Of a stretch of DNA of 64,000 nucleotides, positions 53,420-62,249 are shown piece after piece. Each line of letters begins with the position of its first letter. Within the stretch, counting starts at the first letter, position 1. The stretch covers positions 1 through 64,000 of the forward strand of contig NZ_FMZF01000008.1 of assembly GCF_900102745.1 (NCBI RefSeq), given 5' to 3'. Position numbers and translations under genes: made by a program. The notes below the pieces were generated by a model. The model ran no database searches. It was not told the DNA's origin and saw only the letters and a program-made list of their open reading frames with translations. The DNA is from Geodermatophilus telluris (GTDB lineage Bacteria; Actinomycetota; Actinomycetes; Mycobacteriales; Geodermatophilaceae).

Positions 53420-54613
53420 TCACCCGGCCGGGGCGGCCTCGAGCACCTGCACGGTGCCGTCGCCGAAGTTGGTCACCAGCAGCCGACCGCCGTCCGGGGT
53501 GACCGTCACGCTGGTCGGGTCCGCGCCGACGGGCACGCGTGCGGTGACGGCGCCCGCGGCGACGTCCACCACGCCGACGGTGCCCTCGTCGACGTTGGCC
53601 GTGTACAGGTGCCGGCCGTCGGGGGCCCAGGTGACGTCCTGCGGGCCGGCCCCGACGCCGGCCACGGTCGCGGCGACGGTGTCGGTCGCCGGGTCGACGA
53701 GCACGACGTCGTCGCCGATGTAGTCGACGACCGCCAGGCGGGTCCCGTCGGGTGAGAACTCCAGGCTGTGCGGCCCGTCCCCCACGGGGATGGTGGTGAC
53801 CACGTCGTGCGCGGCCAGGTCCAGCACCGTGACGACGTCGGAGAAGTGGTTGGTGACGTAGGCCGTGGACCCGTCGGGCGCGAAGGCGATCCAGTGCGGG
53901 GACGGCGGGACGTCCACCCGCTCGACCAGGGCGCCGGTGGCCGCGTCGAGGACGTCGAGGTGGTCCTCGTCGAAGTAGGGCACGTAGAGCAGCCGCCCGT
54001 CGGGGCCGGTGGACAGCGCGTAGGGGCCGCGGCCCACCGGCACGGAGGAGAGCACCCGGTCGGCGACGGTGTCGATCGTGACGACGGCGTTGACCGTGTA
54101 CTCCTCGTCGAAGGCCGACACGTAGGCCCGCGTGCCGTCCGGGGAGAAGGTGACCATCTGCGGCGGCGCCTGCGGCACGGGGATCGTCGCCACCGGCTCG
54201 GCCTTCGCCGCGTCGATGCGCACCACCGCGCCGCCCGCGGGGTCGGCGACGTAGCCGAACCCGCCCCCGGGGGCGAGGGCCAGGTGGTGCGGCGCCTGCC
54301 CGACGGCGACCGCGGGCCCGGACACCGGGGTGGCCGCGCTGGCCGACGGTCCGGCCGGCGACGGGGCGATCGGCGGCGGCGTCGCGGCGCCGGACGTGGC
54401 GGGCCCGCCGCCCCCGTGCTCCCCGTGGCCGCCGTCCGCGGCGGCCGGGGTCGCGGTCCCCTCCGCGGCCGCCTCCGACCCGGACCCCCCGCCGCGCCAG
54501 AGGAGGACGGCGACCGCGGCGCCGGCGAGCAGCAGCGCGGTGAGCACGGCGACGGCGGCCCGGCGGTGCGCCCGCCGGCGGCGGTGCCTGCCGTGGGAGG
54601 TGTGGGTGTCCAT
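53420..54613 (-). CDS. Membrane-anchored YVTN/NHL-type beta-propeller protein
   Basis: 397 residues from an ATG. A basic N-terminus and one membrane helix (about 20-40) act as an anchor. A Gly/His/Pro-rich linker leads to a seven-bladed-like propeller (about 100-390) made of repeats such as PDGTRAYVSAF, PDGRLLYVPYF, PDGSTAYVTNH and PDGGRLLVTNF. It is likely outside the cell. Ligand and role are unknown. Confidence 0.85.
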   Translation of the reverse strand: MDTHTSHGRHRRRRAHRRAAVAVLTALLLAGAAVAVLLWRGGGSGSEAAAEGTATPAAADGGHGEHGGGGPATSGAATPPPIAPSPAGPSASAATPVSGPAVAVGQAPHHLALAPGGGFGYVADPAGGAVVRIDAAKAEPVATIPVPQAPPQMVTFSPDGTRAYVSAFDEEYTVNAVVTIDTVADRVLSSVPVGRGPYALSTGPDGRLLYVPYFDEDHLDVLDAATGALVERVDVPPSPHWIAFAPDGSTAYVTNHFSDVVTVLDLAAHDVVTTIPVGDGPHSLEFSPDGTRLAVVDYIGDDVVLVDPATDTVAATVAGVGAGPQDVTWAPDGRHLYTANVDEGTVGVVDVAAGAVTARVPVGADPTSVTVTPDGGRLLVTNFGDGTVQVLEAAPAG

Positions 54614-54807
54614 GGCCGCCCCCGTCGCTCACACCCGTTCCGCATAGTCTCTCCGGACGTGCATCGTCGGGGCGTCCGGGCCCCGCGACAAGTAGGGACG
54701 GCGCCGGGACCTGCGCTCCGGCCGTGTGCGGTGGGGGTGCGCGGGTAGTGGCCCCGCACCGAGGGCGGCGCGCAGGGGGTCGGCCCTTCCGAGGACTGGA
54801 TCCAGGG

Positions 54808-55848
54808 ATGAGCGGCCTGTACACGAACGGCAACACCACGCACCGGTTCGGCAACACCGCCGTCCTGGCGGTGCAGACGGCCGACGCCAGCCGGGTGGTC
54901 ACCTCCGACGCCTTCGACGACGCGCTGGCCGACACCTACCGGCGGGTGGGGCTGCGCCCGGGACTGCTCGAGCGCCTCGCCGGCATCCGGGAGCGCCGCT
55001 GGTGGGCCGAGGGCGTCACCTTCGTCGACGGCGCGGCCGAGGCCGGCGCCAAGGCGGTCAGCGAGAGCGGCGTCGACCCGGCCGCGATCGGCCTGATGGT
55101 CAACACCTCGGTCAGCCGGCGGTACCTGGAGCCCTCGACGGCGGTCGCCGTGCACCACGCGCTGGGCCTGCCGCGCTCCTGCCAGAACTTCGACGTGACC
55201 AACGCCTGCCTCGGCTTCGTCAACGGCATGGAGCTCGCGGCGGCGATGATCGAGTCCGGGATGGTCGAGTACGCCCTCGTCGTCAACGGCGAGGACGCCC
55301 GCCCCGTCCAGGAGCGCACGGTCGAGCGGCTCAACGGGCCGGGCACCGTCTCCAAGGACGTGATCGCGCAGTTCGCCACGCTGACGCTGGGCTCCGGCGC
55401 GGTCGCGATGGTGCTCGGCCGGGCCGACCGGCACCCCGAGGGGCACCGCCTGGTCGCCTCGGTCAGCCGCGCCGGCACCGAGCACCACGAGCTGTGCACC
55501 GGCGACAACGACCTCATGCGCACCGACCTCAAGGGCCTGCTCGACGCCGGGCTGCAGCTGTCGGAGGACATGTGGGCCGAGGCCGCCGGGCAGGTCGACT
55601 GGGCGGCGGGCATGGACCGCTACGTCGTCCACCAGGTGTCGAAGGTGCACACCCAGGCGATGTGCGACCGGTTCGGCATCGACCCGGCGCTGGTGCCCAC
55701 CACGTTCCCCACCCGGGGCAACCTGGGCCCGGCGTCGGTGCCCTACACGCTGGCCGGTCAGCAGGACTCCCTCACCGACGGCGACCGCGTGCTGCTCATG
55801 GGCATCGGCTCGGGCCTCAACGTCTCCTGCCTCGAGCTCGCCTGGTGA
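54808..55848 (+). CDS. oleA: OleA: 3-oxoacyl-ACP synthase III-like acyl-CoA condensing enzyme
   Basis: 346 residues from an ATG. OleA joins two fatty acyl-CoAs head to head to a beta-keto acid, the first step of long-chain olefin synthesis. The thiolase triad is in place: Cys134 in NACLGF, His275 in VVHQVS and Asn305 in TRGNLGPAS. Its gene is followed without gap by fused oleBC and oleD (overlaps of 4 nt), which fixes its function better than sequence alone. Confidence 0.92.
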   Translation: MSGLYTNGNTTHRFGNTAVLAVQTADASRVVTSDAFDDALADTYRRVGLRPGLLERLAGIRERRWWAEGVTFVDGAAEAGAKAVSESGVDPAAIGLMVNTSVSRRYLEPSTAVAVHHALGLPRSCQNFDVTNACLGFVNGMELAAAMIESGMVEYALVVNGEDARPVQERTVERLNGPGTVSKDVIAQFATLTLGSGAVAMVLGRADRHPEGHRLVASVSRAGTEHHELCTGDNDLMRTDLKGLLDAGLQLSEDMWAEAAGQVDWAAGMDRYVVHQVSKVHTQAMCDRFGIDPALVPTTFPTRGNLGPASVPYTLAGQQDSLTDGDRVLLMGIGSGLNVSCLELAW

Positions 55849-58382
55849 CGGCCCCCGACAGTCCTGACGGCACCGGCCTCCCGCCGGACCTGCCGGGCCT
55901 GGACCCCGCCTGGTCGCGGACCATCACCGTGGCCGACGCCACCGGGGCCAAGCACACCTGGCACGTCCTCGACAACGGCGTCCCCGACCCCGCCGGCACG
56001 CTGCTGTGCGTCCACGGCAACCCCACCTGGTCCTACCTGTGGCGGCGGCTGCTCGCCGCCGCGCCCCCCGGCTGGCGGGTGGTCGCCCCCGACCAGCTCG
56101 GCATGGGCTTCTCCGAGCGGCTGGACGGGCCCCGGCCGCTGGCCCAGCGCATCGCCGACCTCGGCGACCTCACCGCGGCGCTCGGCGTCACCGGGCCGGT
56201 GGTCACCGTCGGCCACGACTGGGGCGGCGTGATCTCGCTGGGCTGGGCGCTGGAGCACCGCGCGGACCTGCGCGGCGTCGTCCTCGCCAACACCGCCGTC
56301 GCCATGCCCCCGGGCGACTGGGGCCCGCTGCTCATCCGCGCCGCGGACGCGCCCGGCGTGCGCGCGGCGGTCACCGTCGGCACGCCGGTGTTCGTCCGGG
56401 CGACGACGGCGCTGTCCCGCCCGCCGCTGCCGGCCGCCGTCCGGCGCGCGTTCGCCGCGCCCTACCGGACCGCGGCCCGCCGGCGGTCGGTGGGCGACTT
56501 CGTGGCCGACATCCCCTTCTCCCCCGGCCACCCCAGCCGCCCGGCGCAGGAGGCCGTCGCCGAGGGGATCCGCGGCCTCGACGTCCCGGCGCTGCTGCTG
56601 TGGGGCCCGCGCGACCCGGTGTTCGGCGAGCGCTACCTCGCCGACCTGCGGGAGCGGCTGCCGCAGGCCCAGCTGCACCGCTACGCGGGCGCCTCGCACC
56701 TGCTGCCCGAGGACGCGCCGCAGTGCGCCCGGGCGGTCGCGCAGTGGGTGACCGACCTCGGCCGGCCCGCCGCCCCGGCCCGCCCCGCGGGCGACGGCGG
56801 GCGGCGACTGTGGTCGGCCCTGGAGGAGCGGTCGGGCGAGGACACCGCGGCGGTCGCCGAGGTCGGCGGCGCGACGGTGTCCTGGTCGGCGCTGGCCCGG
56901 CGGGTGCGCGACCTCGCCGCCGGGCTGGCCGCCGCCGGGGTCCGGCCCGGCGACCGGGTCGCGCTGCTCGTGGAGCCCTCGGCCGACCTCACCGCCACCG
57001 TGTACGCGGTGTGGCGCGCCGGTGCCGTCGTCGTCGTGGCCGACAAGGGCCTGGGCCTGCGCGGCATGCGCCGGGCGCTGCGCGGCGCGGCCGTGCGGCA
57101 CGTCGTCGGCAGCCGCGCGGGGCTGGCCGCGGCCCGGGTCATGGGCCTGCCCGGGACCCGGATCGCCGCCGGCCGGGCCGGCGCCGGGCGCGGCGCGGCG
57201 CACACCCTCGAGGGCCTCGAGGCGCTCGGCCGGACGGCGCCGGTGCCCGGCGAACCGGCGGTCGACGACGACTGCGCGGTGCTGTTCACCTCCGGCGCCA
57301 CCGGGCCGGCCAAGGGCGTCGTCTACACCCACCGGCAGGCCGCCGCCCAGCAGGAGCTCGTGCGGGCCACCTACGGCCTGACCGGCGGGGACCGCTTCGT
57401 CGCCGCGTTCGCGCCGTTCGCCATCCTCGGCCCCGCGCTGGGCATCGGCTCGGCCGTCCCCGACGTCGACGTCACCGCACCCGGGTCGCTGACCGCGCCC
57501 GCCCTGGCCGACGCCGCGGCCGCCGTCGACGCGACCGTCGTCTTCGCCTCCCCGGCGGCGCTGCGGCGGGTCGCGGCCACCGCCGGCGACCTGTCGCCCG
57601 CGCAGCGGGCGGCGCTCGCGCGGGTGCGGCTGCTGGTGTCGGCCGGCGCGCCGGTGCCGGCGGCGCTGCTGCGGTCGCTGCGGGAGGTGCTGCCCGCCGC
57701 CGAGCCGCACACCCCCTACGGGATGACCGAGGCGCTGCCGGTCACCGACGTCTCGCTGGCCGGCATCGAGGCCGCCGGCGACGGCGAGGGCGTCTGCGTC
57801 GGCGCCCCGCTGCCCGGCGTCACCGTGCGGGTCGCCCCGCTGTCACCCGACGGCACCGCCGACGGCCCGCTCACCGACGCCCCCGGCGTGACCGGCGAGG
57901 TCTGCGTGTCGGCGGCGCACGTCAAGGACCGCTACGACGCGCTGTGGGCGCTGGAGCGGGCGGCCTCGCGCGACCCCGGCTTCCACCGCACCGGCGACGT
58001 CGGCCACCTCGACGCCGCGGGCCGGCTGTGGGTCGAGGGACGGCTGCAGCACGTGGTGACGACCGCCGCCGGGGTGGTCACCCCGGTCGGCGTGGAGCAG
58101 CGGGTGGAGCGGCTCGACGGCGTCGCGGCGGCCGCGGCCGTGGGCATCGGGCCGGCCGGTGCGCAGGTGGTCGCGGTCGTCGTCGTGCCCTCGGGCCGGC
58201 GCCGGCGGCTCGGCCTGGCCGGTCCCGCGCTCGCCGACGCCGTGCGGGCCGCCGCCGGCGTCGAGGTGGCCGCGGTGCTCACCGCCCCGCGCCTGCCGGT
58301 CGACGTGCGCCACCAGTCGAAGGTCGACCGCGCGGAGGTGGCCCGCCGCGCCGCCCGGTTCCTCGCCGGCGCCCGGCCGTGA
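55845..58382 (+). CDS. oleBC: OleBC fusion: beta-lactone decarboxylase plus beta-lactone synthetase
   Basis: 845 residues from a GTG overlapping the oleA stop. Residues 1-305 are an alpha/beta hydrolase of the haloalkane dehalogenase type with nucleophile Asp125 in VGHDWGG (OleB, releases CO2 from the beta-lactone to give the olefin). Residues about 320-845 are an AMP-forming enzyme with LFTSGATGPAKGV (about 480-492) and TGDVGHLDAAGRLWVEGR (OleC, closes the beta-lactone). Fused OleBC is the known actinobacterial arrangement. Confidence 0.93.
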   Translation: MTAPDSPDGTGLPPDLPGLDPAWSRTITVADATGAKHTWHVLDNGVPDPAGTLLCVHGNPTWSYLWRRLLAAAPPGWRVVAPDQLGMGFSERLDGPRPLAQRIADLGDLTAALGVTGPVVTVGHDWGGVISLGWALEHRADLRGVVLANTAVAMPPGDWGPLLIRAADAPGVRAAVTVGTPVFVRATTALSRPPLPAAVRRAFAAPYRTAARRRSVGDFVADIPFSPGHPSRPAQEAVAEGIRGLDVPALLLWGPRDPVFGERYLADLRERLPQAQLHRYAGASHLLPEDAPQCARAVAQWVTDLGRPAAPARPAGDGGRRLWSALEERSGEDTAAVAEVGGATVSWSALARRVRDLAAGLAAAGVRPGDRVALLVEPSADLTATVYAVWRAGAVVVVADKGLGLRGMRRALRGAAVRHVVGSRAGLAAARVMGLPGTRIAAGRAGAGRGAAHTLEGLEALGRTAPVPGEPAVDDDCAVLFTSGATGPAKGVVYTHRQAAAQQELVRATYGLTGGDRFVAAFAPFAILGPALGIGSAVPDVDVTAPGSLTAPALADAAAAVDATVVFASPAALRRVAATAGDLSPAQRAALARVRLLVSAGAPVPAALLRSLREVLPAAEPHTPYGMTEALPVTDVSLAGIEAAGDGEGVCVGAPLPGVTVRVAPLSPDGTADGPLTDAPGVTGEVCVSAAHVKDRYDALWALERAASRDPGFHRTGDVGHLDAAGRLWVEGRLQHVVTTAAGVVTPVGVEQRVERLDGVAAAAAVGIGPAGAQVVAVVVVPSGRRRRLGLAGPALADAVRAAAGVEVAAVLTAPRLPVDVRHQSKVDRAEVARRAARFLAGARP

Positions 58383-59362
58383 GGGTGCTGGTCACCGGCG
58401 CCAGCGGGATGCTCGGCCGGGCCACGGCCACCGCGCTGCTCGGGCGCGGCGACGAGGTGACGGTGCTGCAGCGCCGGCCGTCCGGGCTGCCGTGCGCGGA
58501 GGTGCTCGGCGACGTCGCCGACCCGGCGGTCGTGCGCCGGGCGGCCGCGCGGCAGGACGCCGTGCTGCACCTGGCCGCGAAGGTCGACGTGACCGGGCCG
58601 TGGGCGGAGTACCGGCACGCCAACGTCGAGGGCACCCGGGCCGTCCTCGACGCGTGCCGGGCGGCCGGCGTCGGCCGGCTGGTGCACGTGTCCTCGCCGT
58701 CGGTGGCGCACGCCGGGACGGCGCTGGCCGGCGTCGGCGCGGACCCGGCCGACCCCGGGCGCGCCCGCGGCCGGTACTCCCGCAGCAAGGCGGTCGCCGA
58801 GCTCGACGCGCTGGCCGCCGACTCGGCCGGCCTGGCCGTGCTCGCCGTCCGCCCGCACCTGGTGTGGGGCCCGGGCGACACCCAGCTCGTCGGGCGGATC
58901 GTGGCGCGGGCCCGGGCCGGCCGGCTGCCGGTGGTCGGCTCGGGCGCGGCGCTGGTCGACACCACCTACGTGGACAACGCCGCGGCCGCCCTGGTCGCCG
59001 CCGTCGACGCGTGCGGGCCGGTGCACGGCGAGGCACTGGTCGTCTCCAACGGCGAGCCGCGCCCGGTCGCCGAGGTGCTGGGCCGGCTGTGCCGGGCGGC
59101 CGGCGTCCCCGGCCCGCGCCGGCGGGTGCCCTTCGCCGCGGCCTGGGCCGCCGGCGCCGCGGTCGAGGCGGTCTGGGAGGCGACCCGGCGGCGGTCGGTG
59201 CCGCCGCTGAACCGCTTCCTCGCCGAGCAGCTGGCCACCGCGCACTGGTTCGACCAGCGCCGCACGCGGGCCGCGCTCGGCTGGCGGCCCGCGGTGTCCC
59301 TCGAGGAGGGCTTCACCCGGCTGGCCACCTGGTACGCGCGCACCGCCGCCGTCCCCGCCTGA
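58379..59362 (+). CDS. oleD: OleD: NADPH-dependent 2-alkyl-3-ketoalkanoic acid reductase
   Basis: 327 residues from a GTG overlapping the oleBC stop. Extended SDR with nucleotide motif TGASGMLG (about 6-13), HLAAKVDVTGPW, and active-site YSRSK (near 133). OleD reduces the OleA product before lactone formation. It completes the pathway fatty acyl-CoA to long-chain internal olefin. Confidence 0.92.
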   Translation: MRVLVTGASGMLGRATATALLGRGDEVTVLQRRPSGLPCAEVLGDVADPAVVRRAAARQDAVLHLAAKVDVTGPWAEYRHANVEGTRAVLDACRAAGVGRLVHVSSPSVAHAGTALAGVGADPADPGRARGRYSRSKAVAELDALAADSAGLAVLAVRPHLVWGPGDTQLVGRIVARARAGRLPVVGSGAALVDTTYVDNAAAALVAAVDACGPVHGEALVVSNGEPRPVAEVLGRLCRAAGVPGPRRRVPFAAAWAAGAAVEAVWEATRRRSVPPLNRFLAEQLATAHWFDQRRTRAALGWRPAVSLEEGFTRLATWYARTAAVPA

Positions 59363-59514
59363 CCGCCGCCCGACCGCCGCCGGCCGGCCCGGTGTCGCCG
59401 GTCTCACTGCGCGCAGGTCTTCCGCGGGACCCCGCTCTCCCGGTGTGCTGGCACCAGGACGCGCACCCCGGCTACGGTCGACGGCGTGTGATGCAGCTCA
59501 CAGAGGGGGTCCCC

Positions 59515-61263
59515 GTGACGACCACGACGACGACACCGCCCCGCCCGCGCCGGGCCGCCGACCGGCCGGCCGCGGACGCCGGCCGCGCCCCGCGCGACAC
59601 GCCGCAGGGCATCCCGGTCGAGGGCGGCGAGCCGGTCGCGATGCCCTCCCCGCGGGGGATGGTGCGCGGGGTGGCCGCCACCCTGGCCCAGCCGCGGCCG
59701 CTGGCGCGCGAGGCCGTCCGGCTCGGGCGCGACGCCCTGCGGATCCTCCGGGGCACCGACGAGATCGCGCCGTCGCCCAAGGACGCGCGCTTCGCCGACC
59801 CGGCCTGGTCGCTGCACCCGGGCTACCGGCGGCTCGCCCAGTCCTACCTGGCCACCACCGGCGCGCTCGACCGCCTGGTCGAGGACTTCGCGGCCGGCGG
59901 CGCCGACTGGCGCGAGGTCGAGCAGGTCCGCTTCGTGCTCACCGCGCTGTCCAGCGCGCTGGCCCCCACCAACACCCTGCCGGGCAACCCGGCCGCGCTG
60001 AAGCGGGCCTTCGACACCGCCGGGCTCAGCCTGGCCCGCGGCGCCCGGAACATGCTCAGCGACCTGGTGCACAACGGCGGCATGCCGTCGCAGGTCGACC
60101 GCAGCGCCTTCACCGTGGGCGAGGACCTCGGGGTCACCCCCGGCGCCGTCGTGTACCGCGACGAGATCGTCGAGCTCATCCAGTACACGCCCTCGACGCC
60201 GCGGGTGCGGGCCCGCCCGCTGGTCGTCGTGCCGCCGCCGATCGGCCGCTTCTACTTCCTCGACCTCCGCCCCGGCCGCAGCCTGGTCGAGTACGCGGTG
60301 AGCCGCGGCCTGCAGGTCTTCATGATCAGCTGGCGCAACCCCACGAAGGCGCAGTCGGAGTGGGACCTCGACACCTACGCCGGCGGCGTGCTCAGCGCGG
60401 TCGACGCCGCCCGCGAGATCACCGGCTCCCCCGACGTCACGACGCTGGGCCTGTGCGCCGGCGGCCAGGTGATGACGACGGCCCTCAACCACCTCGCCGC
60501 CCAGGGCGACGAGCGGGTGGCCGCCGCCGGCTACGCGGTGACGCTGCTCGACTTCGCCAGCCGGGCCCCGCTCGGCGCCTTCTCCGGTCCCCGGCTGCTC
60601 GACGTCGCCCGGCGCAACTCCCGCCGCCGCGGGGTCATCACCGCCCGCCAGATGGGCTCGGTGTTCACCTGGATGCGCCCCGACGACCTGGTCTTCAACT
60701 ACCTGGTGCGGCAGTGGCTCATGGGCGAGGCCCCGCCCGCGTTCGACATCCTGGCGTGGAACGCCGACGGCACGAACCTGCCCGCGCGGCTGCACGAGCA
60801 GTTCCTGGACATCTTCCAGCACAACGCCCTGGTCAAGCCGGGAGCGCTCACCGTGCTCGGCACGCCGGTGCACCTGAGCCGGATCACCGTGCCCACCTTC
60901 GTCACCGGCGCGCTCACCGACCACCTCACCCCGTGGCACGGCTGCTACCGGACCACCCAGCTGCTGTCGGGGCCGAGCACCTTCGTGCTCAGCTCCAGCG
61001 GCCACATCCAGAGCCTGGTCAACCCGCCGGGCAACCCCAAGGCCCGCTACTGGACCGGCGGCGAGCCCGGCCCCGACGCGCACGCCTGGCGCGCGGCGGC
61101 CGAGGAGCACACCGGCAGCTGGTGGGAGCCGTGGTCGGAGTGGGCGATCGAGCGCTCCGGGGACGAGGTGCCCGCGCCGGAGTCCCTCGGCAGCACCGCG
61201 CACCCGGTGCTGGAGGCGGCGCCCGGCTCCTACGTCCGCGACCGGGTGCCGGCCCGCGGCTGA
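59515..61263 (+). CDS. phaC: PhaC-type poly(hydroxyalkanoate) synthase
   Basis: 582 residues from a GTG with GAGGGGG 5 nt upstream; an ATG at 59491 is a possible alternative. The lipase-like box GLCAGGQ carries the catalytic Cys314, with Asp469 in ALTDHLTPW and His497 in SSSGHIQSL. The YxxxxYWxW-type region is seen as WRNPTKAQSEWDLDTYAGGV. Size fits class I/II synthases. No phaA, phaB, phaE or phasin gene is nearby; whether it makes PHA or another acyl polymer is open. It lies downstream of the ole cluster. Confidence 0.88.
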   Translation: MTTTTTTPPRPRRAADRPAADAGRAPRDTPQGIPVEGGEPVAMPSPRGMVRGVAATLAQPRPLAREAVRLGRDALRILRGTDEIAPSPKDARFADPAWSLHPGYRRLAQSYLATTGALDRLVEDFAAGGADWREVEQVRFVLTALSSALAPTNTLPGNPAALKRAFDTAGLSLARGARNMLSDLVHNGGMPSQVDRSAFTVGEDLGVTPGAVVYRDEIVELIQYTPSTPRVRARPLVVVPPPIGRFYFLDLRPGRSLVEYAVSRGLQVFMISWRNPTKAQSEWDLDTYAGGVLSAVDAAREITGSPDVTTLGLCAGGQVMTTALNHLAAQGDERVAAAGYAVTLLDFASRAPLGAFSGPRLLDVARRNSRRRGVITARQMGSVFTWMRPDDLVFNYLVRQWLMGEAPPAFDILAWNADGTNLPARLHEQFLDIFQHNALVKPGALTVLGTPVHLSRITVPTFVTGALTDHLTPWHGCYRTTQLLSGPSTFVLSSSGHIQSLVNPPGNPKARYWTGGEPGPDAHAWRAAAEEHTGSWWEPWSEWAIERSGDEVPAPESLGSTAHPVLEAAPGSYVRDRVPARG

Positions 61264-61267
61264 CCGG

Positions 61268-62167
61268 TCAGGCCGGCCGGGGCTCCCGCGCCACCAGTGC
61301 CCGCAGCTCGGCGCGCATGAGCTGCGGGTACTGCAGCGGAACGAAGTGGGTGGCCGGCACCGTGCGCAGCCGGGCGCCGGGGACGGCGCGCGCCGCGGCC
61401 GCCACGTCGGCGACGTCGACCAGCGCGTCGTGGCTGCCGGCGACGAAGGTGGCCGGGCAGCGCACCGCCGCGACGTCCAGCGGCGCGTGCTCGGCGACGG
61501 CGAGCACCAGGTGCCGGAACCAGCGCCAGTCGTGCCGGGAGAACTCGCGCAGCACCGAGTAGAGGGCCGCCGGGTGCCCCGCCTCCCGCGCCGGGCCGCG
61601 GACGCCGTCGGCGGTGAGCAGCTCCGGCCACGGCGGCAGGCTGCCCACCAGCACCGGCAGCAGCGGCCCGACCAGCGGCAGCAGCCGGCTGCTCAGCCGG
61701 CCCGCCGGGGTCCGCAGCCGGCGCGGCACGCCCAGCGGGGCGAACAGCGCGGAGAACGAGCCGCCGGGCACCCCGGCGACGGCCAGCAGCGACCGCACCC
61801 GCGCCGGGTGCTCGAGCGCCAGCTCGAAGGCCACGTTGACCCCGAGCGACCAGCCGACGACCGTGGCCGAGGGCAGCCCGAAGGCGTCGAGCACGGCGCG
61901 GGCGTCCGCGGCGTGGTCCTCGACCCGCACCCGGTCGCGGTCGGCCGGGCGCTGCGAGCCGGCCAGCCCGCGGTAGGACCAGGTCACCACCCGGAAGCCG
62001 CTGCCCGGCGCGACCAGCCGCGGCCAGGCCGCGGGCGGCGCGCCGAGGCCGTTGCACAGCAGGACCGGGACGCCGTCCCCGCCGTTGCTCCAGGCCCTCA
62101 GCCGCGTCCCGTCCGCAGCCCGGACCGTGCTGTGCCCTCCCTGCAGGGTCCCGCCGCGAGCGCTCAT
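61268..62167 (-). CDS. Alpha/beta fold hydrolase
   Basis: 299 residues from an ATG. CNGLGAPPAAWPRLV is the oxyanion region, GWSLGVNVAFELAL the nucleophile elbow (Ser near 107), GSHDALVDVADV holds the Asp and PATHFVPLQYP the His. It could act on acyl esters or polyester oligomers from the neighbouring PhaC, but this is guesswork. Converges on phaC 4 bp from its stop. The first 15 residues overlap a repeat copy (CCTCCCTGCAGGG). Confidence 0.87.
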   Translation of the reverse strand: MSARGGTLQGGHSTVRAADGTRLRAWSNGGDGVPVLLCNGLGAPPAAWPRLVAPGSGFRVVTWSYRGLAGSQRPADRDRVRVEDHAADARAVLDAFGLPSATVVGWSLGVNVAFELALEHPARVRSLLAVAGVPGGSFSALFAPLGVPRRLRTPAGRLSSRLLPLVGPLLPVLVGSLPPWPELLTADGVRGPAREAGHPAALYSVLREFSRHDWRWFRHLVLAVAEHAPLDVAAVRCPATFVAGSHDALVDVADVAAAARAVPGARLRTVPATHFVPLQYPQLMRAELRALVAREPRPA

Positions 62168-62249
62168 GGCCTCCCTGCAGGGGCCCGTCGCGAGCCTGCG
62201 AGCGGCGGGGGGCAGGGAGGTCCTTCAAGGGGGGCAGGGAGGTCCTCCA
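62136..62249. repeat. GGCAGGGAGGTCCT repeats and matching inverted copies
   Basis: Two direct copies of GGGGCAGGGAGGTCCTYCA lie at 62209-62227 and 62231-62249. The complement CCTCCCTGC occurs at 62170-62178 and again near 62136-62144, so 9-bp stems can form. The block sits between the hydrolase start and the ketoacyl synthase stop, and may be a dispersed intergenic repeat or terminator-like element. Confidence 0.65.
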
